From a bacterium (GTDB taxonomy: Bacteria > Oederibacteriota > PGYV01 > DSBP01): a stretch of DNA of 10,040 nt. The translations under genes were made by a program, and so were the position numbers. Where the stretch lies: contig DSBP01000115.1 in the NCBI GenBank assembly GCA_011049465.1, forward strand, positions 1 through 10,040, read 5' to 3'. This document shows positions 7,096 to 10,040 of the stretch, one piece after another (the stretch's first letter is position 1; each line of letters starts with the position of its first letter). The notes under the pieces were generated by a model, which made no database searches, was not told where the DNA came from, and saw only the letters and a list, made by a program, of their open reading frames with translations.

Positions 7096-7965
7096 CTACA
7101 GGCCGTATTCCTTCATTGCCTTTTTCAGTTTCTCAAGATTTTCGCCCTCAAGCCGCGTCATGGGCAGCCTTATTTCGGGCGATATCATCCCCAGCTCAGC
7201 CATTGCCGCCTTCAAAGGTATCGGGTTTGTCTCGATAAACAGCGTTTTTACGAGCGGGAATATCCTGTTGTTAAGCTCCCTCGCCTTTGCCATGTCGCCC
7301 GCGTTAAAAGCGTCAATCATTGCCTTGATGTCCTTTGGGATAATGTTTCCCGCAACAGAGACCACGCCTTTGCCTCCAACCGCAAGAAGCGGCAGTGTAA
7401 GCGCGTCGTCGCCTGACAGCACGTCAAAATCCGGGCCGCAAACCCTCACAACATCCGTCATCTGCGAGAGGTCCCCGCTCGCTTCCTTAACACCTTTGAT
7501 ATTCGGTATCTTTGAAAGCTTTGCCATTGTCTCGGTTGACACATTTACAGCGGTCCTGCCCTGTATGTTATAGACTATTACCGGGATTTTTACGGATTCG
7601 GCCACTGCCTTAAAATGCTCGTAAAGCCCGCGCTGTGTCGGCTTGTTGTAGTAAGGGTTGACCACAAGCGCGGCATCAGCGCCGGCCGCTTCCGCGGCCC
7701 TTGTGTATTCAACAGCCTCAGCCGTTGAGTTTGAGCCCGTGCCTGCCATAACCTTCATCCTCTTATTCACAAGCTTTACTGTAAGCTCTATGAACCGCTC
7801 GTGCTCTTCCGGCGTTAAAGTGGGCGATTCGCCCGTTGTGCCCGCGGGCACTATGCCGTCTGTGCCGGCTGCTGCCTGCATCTCTATAAGCTTGGCGTAT
7901 GCATCCTCATCAATCCTGCCGTTCTTAAACGGCGTTACTATCGCGACATACAGTCCCTGAAACAT
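7096..7965 (-). CDS. dapA: 4-hydroxy-tetrahydrodipicolinate synthase
   Basis: Condenses pyruvate with L-aspartate semialdehyde, the first committed step to diaminopimelate and lysine. It is a class I aldolase-type TIM barrel of 289 residues, normal length. Visible landmarks are GTTGESPTL (42-50) with the catalytic threonines, NPYYNKP (103-109), the YNxxGRT segment (132-138) with the catalytic tyrosine Y132 and the carboxylate-binding arginine R137, and the Schiff-base lysine K160 in GVKEAS. Residue 135 is Gln where most family members have Pro (YNVPxRT). The start is well supported: GAGGAGG at 7978-7972 lies 6 bases before the ATG. 32 bases separate it from dapF and 44 from dapB. DapA is often feedback-inhibited by lysine, but I cannot judge that here. 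Confidence 0.97.
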   Translation of the reverse strand: MFQGLYVAIVTPFKNGRIDEDAYAKLIEMQAAAGTDGIVPAGTTGESPTLTPEEHERFIELTVKLVNKRMKVMAGTGSNSTAEAVEYTRAAEAAGADAALVVNPYYNKPTQRGLYEHFKAVAESVKIPVIVYNIQGRTAVNVSTETMAKLSKIPNIKGVKEASGDLSQMTDVVRVCGPDFDVLSGDDALTLPLLAVGGKGVVSVAGNIIPKDIKAMIDAFNAGDMAKARELNNRIFPLVKTLFIETNPIPLKAAMAELGMISPEIRLPMTRLEGENLEKLKKAMKEYGL

Positions 7966-7997
7966 TTTTCGCCTCCTCGTAAAACCCTGACGGGCTG

Positions 7998-8813
7998 TTA
8001 TTTAATCCTTTTAATCATCCTGCCCTCAAAGACCTCTTCAACAGGGCCCTCAAGATAAACATCGCTGAACCTGCTGCCGCTGCGCCTGAAACTCACCTTC
8101 AGCTTTCCGCCCGGCGCTTTTAAAACCACAGGCGAAGCCGTGCCTTTTACAGCCGCCGCCATGACAGCCGCTGCTGTTGCGCCTGTGCCGCAGGCGAGCG
8201 TCTCGTCCTCAACGCCGCGCTCATATGAGCGTATGGCAAAACTACTTTTGCCCGCGGCCTCAACAAACATGGCGTTTGTGCCTTTGGGCGCGAACTTCGG
8301 GTGAAACCTGATTGCCCTGCCGTAACGCCTCACATCAAACCTTTCAAGGCCGTTTACCATTGTAACAAAATGCGGCACGCCCGTGTTGACAAAACCGCCT
8401 TTAAAGACCCTGCCGCCGGCCTTTACCGTAATCCCGGGCTTTAACCCTGACGGATCAGCCATCTTCACCTTTACTGTTCCGGGCCCTGTCAGTTCTGCCT
8501 CGTGCGGCCCGTCTTTGGCAAGAAAGGATATCTTTTTGCCGGATATCCCGGTTTTCCTGCTGAACAGGGCAACGCACCTTGCCGCGTTTCCGCACATCTC
8601 AGCCTCTGAGCCGTCGCTGTTATAATACCTCATGTAAAAATCATATCCCTTCGCGGGTTCAAGAAGCAGGAGGCCGTCCGCGCCGATGCCGAATTTATAA
8701 GCGCAGATGTCCGCAACCTCTTTGGCGGAGAACTTTAACCTGCCGCGCATGTTGTCAATAACCGCGAAATCATTGCCCGCGCCGTTCATCTTTACAAACC
8801 TTATGCCGCTCAT
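7998..8813 (-). CDS. dapF: Diaminopimelate epimerase
   Basis: PLP-independent epimerase that converts LL-diaminopimelate to meso-diaminopimelate, the form used in peptidoglycan and by LysA. The product is 271 residues, normal for the family. Motifs are MNGAGNDF (9-16), NSDGSEAEMCGNAARC with catalytic C74, GVPHFV (145-150), and ETLACGTGA with the second catalytic cysteine C208. Both members of the cysteine pair are intact. I chose the ATG at 8813 because homology begins right after it (GIRFVKMNG), AAGGTG lies 8 bases upstream, and it forms an ATGA overlap with the lysA stop. The frame stays open 76 codons further upstream, but that stretch lies inside lysA and shows no DapF-like sequence. It lies between lysA and dapA. 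Confidence 0.97.
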   Translation of the reverse strand: MSGIRFVKMNGAGNDFAVIDNMRGRLKFSAKEVADICAYKFGIGADGLLLLEPAKGYDFYMRYYNSDGSEAEMCGNAARCVALFSRKTGISGKKISFLAKDGPHEAELTGPGTVKVKMADPSGLKPGITVKAGGRVFKGGFVNTGVPHFVTMVNGLERFDVRRYGRAIRFHPKFAPKGTNAMFVEAAGKSSFAIRSYERGVEDETLACGTGATAAAVMAAAVKGTASPVVLKAPGGKLKVSFRRSGSRFSDVYLEGPVEEVFEGRMIKRIK

Positions 8814-10040
8814 TTCGGGTTCACCTTTATCTCTTTCGCCACAATATCCCTGTATGTCTCCCTCGCCCTTATGAGCCTGTGCGCGCTTCCCGAGACAAGA
8901 ACCTCGGCCGCGCGCGGCCGTGAATTGTAATTTGAAGACATTGCCATGCCGTAGGCGCCGGCTGTGCGCACTGCTATCAACCCGCCTTCCTTTAAAACAG
9001 GCAGGCGCCTGTCCTTGCCCAGAAAATCCCCGCTCTCGCAAATCGGGCCCACTATGTCATATACCCTGTCCTTTCCCTTCTGCGGGGCAACGGGTATTAT
9101 CCTGTGATACGCGCTGTAAAGGCTGGGCCTTAAAAGGTCGTTCATGGCCGCGTCAACTATGAGAAAATCCTTGTTTATTCCCTTCTTCACATATATAACC
9201 GAAGAGACCAGTATGCCCGCGTTTCCTATGATGAACCTGCCCGGCTCCATTATGAGCTTTACATCCAGCCCCTCAATGTGCGGCCTCACTGCCGAGGCAA
9301 ACATATCGGCTGTGGCCGGTTTTTCCTCGTCATATATCACGCCCATGCCGCCGCCAAGGTTGAAATACTCAACAGCGTGCCCCTCTCTTCTCAACTGCGC
9401 GATAAACTTTTTAAGCTTTGCTATGGCGTCAATATAGGGCTGCACAGTGGTAATCTGCGAGCCTATGTGCATGTCAATGCCCTTAATCGCTATGTGCCTG
9501 TATTTTTTCGCGGCATTAAAGAGGCTGTGAGCGAGCACTATGTCAATGCCGAACTTGTTCTCCTTTTTCGCCGTGGTTATGTACCGGTGCGTGCGCGCGT
9601 CAACGTCAGGGTTTATCCTGAGCGCGACAGAGGCTGTTTTGCGCGCCTTTTTGGCGGCCGCGTTTATTGCCTTAAGCTCGCCCGCGCTCTCCGCGTTAAA
9701 CATGAGTATCCCCGCCTTAAGCGCGTACTCAATCTCTTCTTTTGTCTTTCCCACGCCCGCGTAAACGATTTTTTTCGGGTCAGCGCCGGTTAAAAGCACA
9801 CGGTAAAGCTCGCCGCCGGACACGATGTCAAACCCCGCGCCCTCATCCTTCATCACTTTCAGTATGGAAACATTGGAGTTTGCCTTCACAGAATAGCATA
9901 TGAGCGGGTCAATCCCGGCAAAAGCCGCCTTTATCTTCCTGAAATGCTCGATTATGGTGCGCCTGCTGTAGACAAAAAGAGGCGTGCCGTATCTTTTCGC
10001 CAGCAGGGCCGTATCCACATCCTCAGCGTATAATGAACCC
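8810..10040 (-). CDS. lysA: Diaminopimelate decarboxylase, 5' end beyond the window edge
   Basis: PLP enzyme that decarboxylates meso-diaminopimelate to L-lysine, the last step of the pathway, in the cytoplasm. The frame is open to the right edge. The first visible codons read GSLYAEDVD and then LAKRYGTPLFVYS, the usual LysA N-terminal region, so the GTG at 10018 is internal and the start lies outside. 409 residues are visible. Counting from the first visible codon, the PLP lysine is K52 (YSVKANSN), followed by FDIVSGGEL, HIGSQ (191-195), the glycine-rich phosphate loop GGGMG (229-233), EPGR (265-268), the active-site cysteine C334 in GPICESGDF, and AGAYG with Y363. All the fold-type III alanine racemase-like and C-terminal barrel landmarks are present. 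Its TGA stop overlaps the dapF start as ATGA, so the two are probably translationally coupled. Confidence 0.97.
   Translation of the reverse strand, partial: GSLYAEDVDTALLAKRYGTPLFVYSRRTIIEHFRKIKAAFAGIDPLICYSVKANSNVSILKVMKDEGAGFDIVSGGELYRVLLTGADPKKIVYAGVGKTKEEIEYALKAGILMFNAESAGELKAINAAAKKARKTASVALRINPDVDARTHRYITTAKKENKFGIDIVLAHSLFNAAKKYRHIAIKGIDMHIGSQITTVQPYIDAIAKLKKFIAQLRREGHAVEYFNLGGGMGVIYDEEKPATADMFASAVRPHIEGLDVKLIMEPGRFIIGNAGILVSSVIYVKKGINKDFLIVDAAMNDLLRPSLYSAYHRIIPVAPQKGKDRVYDIVGPICESGDFLGKDRRLPVLKEGGLIAVRTAGAYGMAMSSNYNSRPRAAEVLVSGSAHRLIRARETYRDIVAKEIKVNPK
8822..8827 (-). promoter_or_regulatory. Ribosome binding site deciding the dapF start
   Basis: AAGGTG on the minus strand, with an 8-base spacer to the ATG at 8813. 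It lies within the last codons of lysA. It supports the internal ATG over the longer open frame reaching 9041. Confidence 0.6.

Noticed and set aside
8814..9041. A 76-codon N-terminal extension of dapF
   Set aside because: It overlaps lysA in another frame, is rich in Arg and Gly with no DapF homology, and the ATG at 8813 has its own ribosome site and the typical ATGA overlap.
9278..9793. Plus-strand open frame of 171 codons opposite lysA
   Set aside because: It is a shadow of lysA codon composition with no recognisable motif.
10016..10018. GTG at 10018 as the lysA start
   Set aside because: The frame continues upstream to the window edge with LysA-like residues (GSLYAEDVD), so the true start lies outside the window.

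Overview
The window is a tightly packed stretch of bacterial core metabolism. All twelve genes lie on the minus strand and are read from the right edge to the left. Neighbours overlap by 1-4 bases, abut, or are separated by at most about 45 bases. No gene-less stretch exceeds about 60 bases, and I see no internal terminator or promoter I would defend. There are no RNA genes, mobile elements, CRISPR arrays or long repeats.

Right half (10040 to about 4304): a lysine/diaminopimelate block in the order lysA, dapF, dapA, dapB, an FAH-family hydrolase-like gene, and dapL. With dapL (LL-diaminopimelate aminotransferase), tetrahydrodipicolinate becomes LL-DAP in one step. DapF then makes meso-DAP for peptidoglycan and LysA makes lysine. 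From aspartate semialdehyde to lysine the visible set is complete; lysC and asd are not in the window. lysA runs off the right edge, so its true start is not visible.

Middle (4304 to 3174): folK (folate synthesis) and a deoxynucleoside kinase. They lie in the same reading frame and are separated by a single TAA.

Left half (3169 to 233): panB, panC and panD (pantothenate synthesis), then an L-aspartate dehydrogenase (nadX-like) overlapping panD by one base. Directly after its stop, in the same frame, lies a 57-codon remnant of a sensor histidine kinase ATPase domain with no kinase in front of it.

Much of the cluster hangs on aspartate and oxaloacetate. DapA/B/L/F and LysA use aspartate semialdehyde, PanD uses aspartate, AspDH interconverts oxaloacetate and aspartate, and the FAH-family protein belongs to a fold that includes oxaloacetate tautomerases/decarboxylases.

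The organism is a bacterium of moderate GC content that makes meso-DAP through the DapL route. The lysA-dapF-dapA-dapB-dapL order recalls Geobacter-like Deltaproteobacteria and several uncultured anaerobic phyla such as Omnitrophota. I cannot assign a phylum from the sequence alone. I found no evidence of a wholly new system. The points worth a second look are the single-stop folK/kinase junction, the kinase remnant, and the AspDH and FAH genes embedded in the operon.
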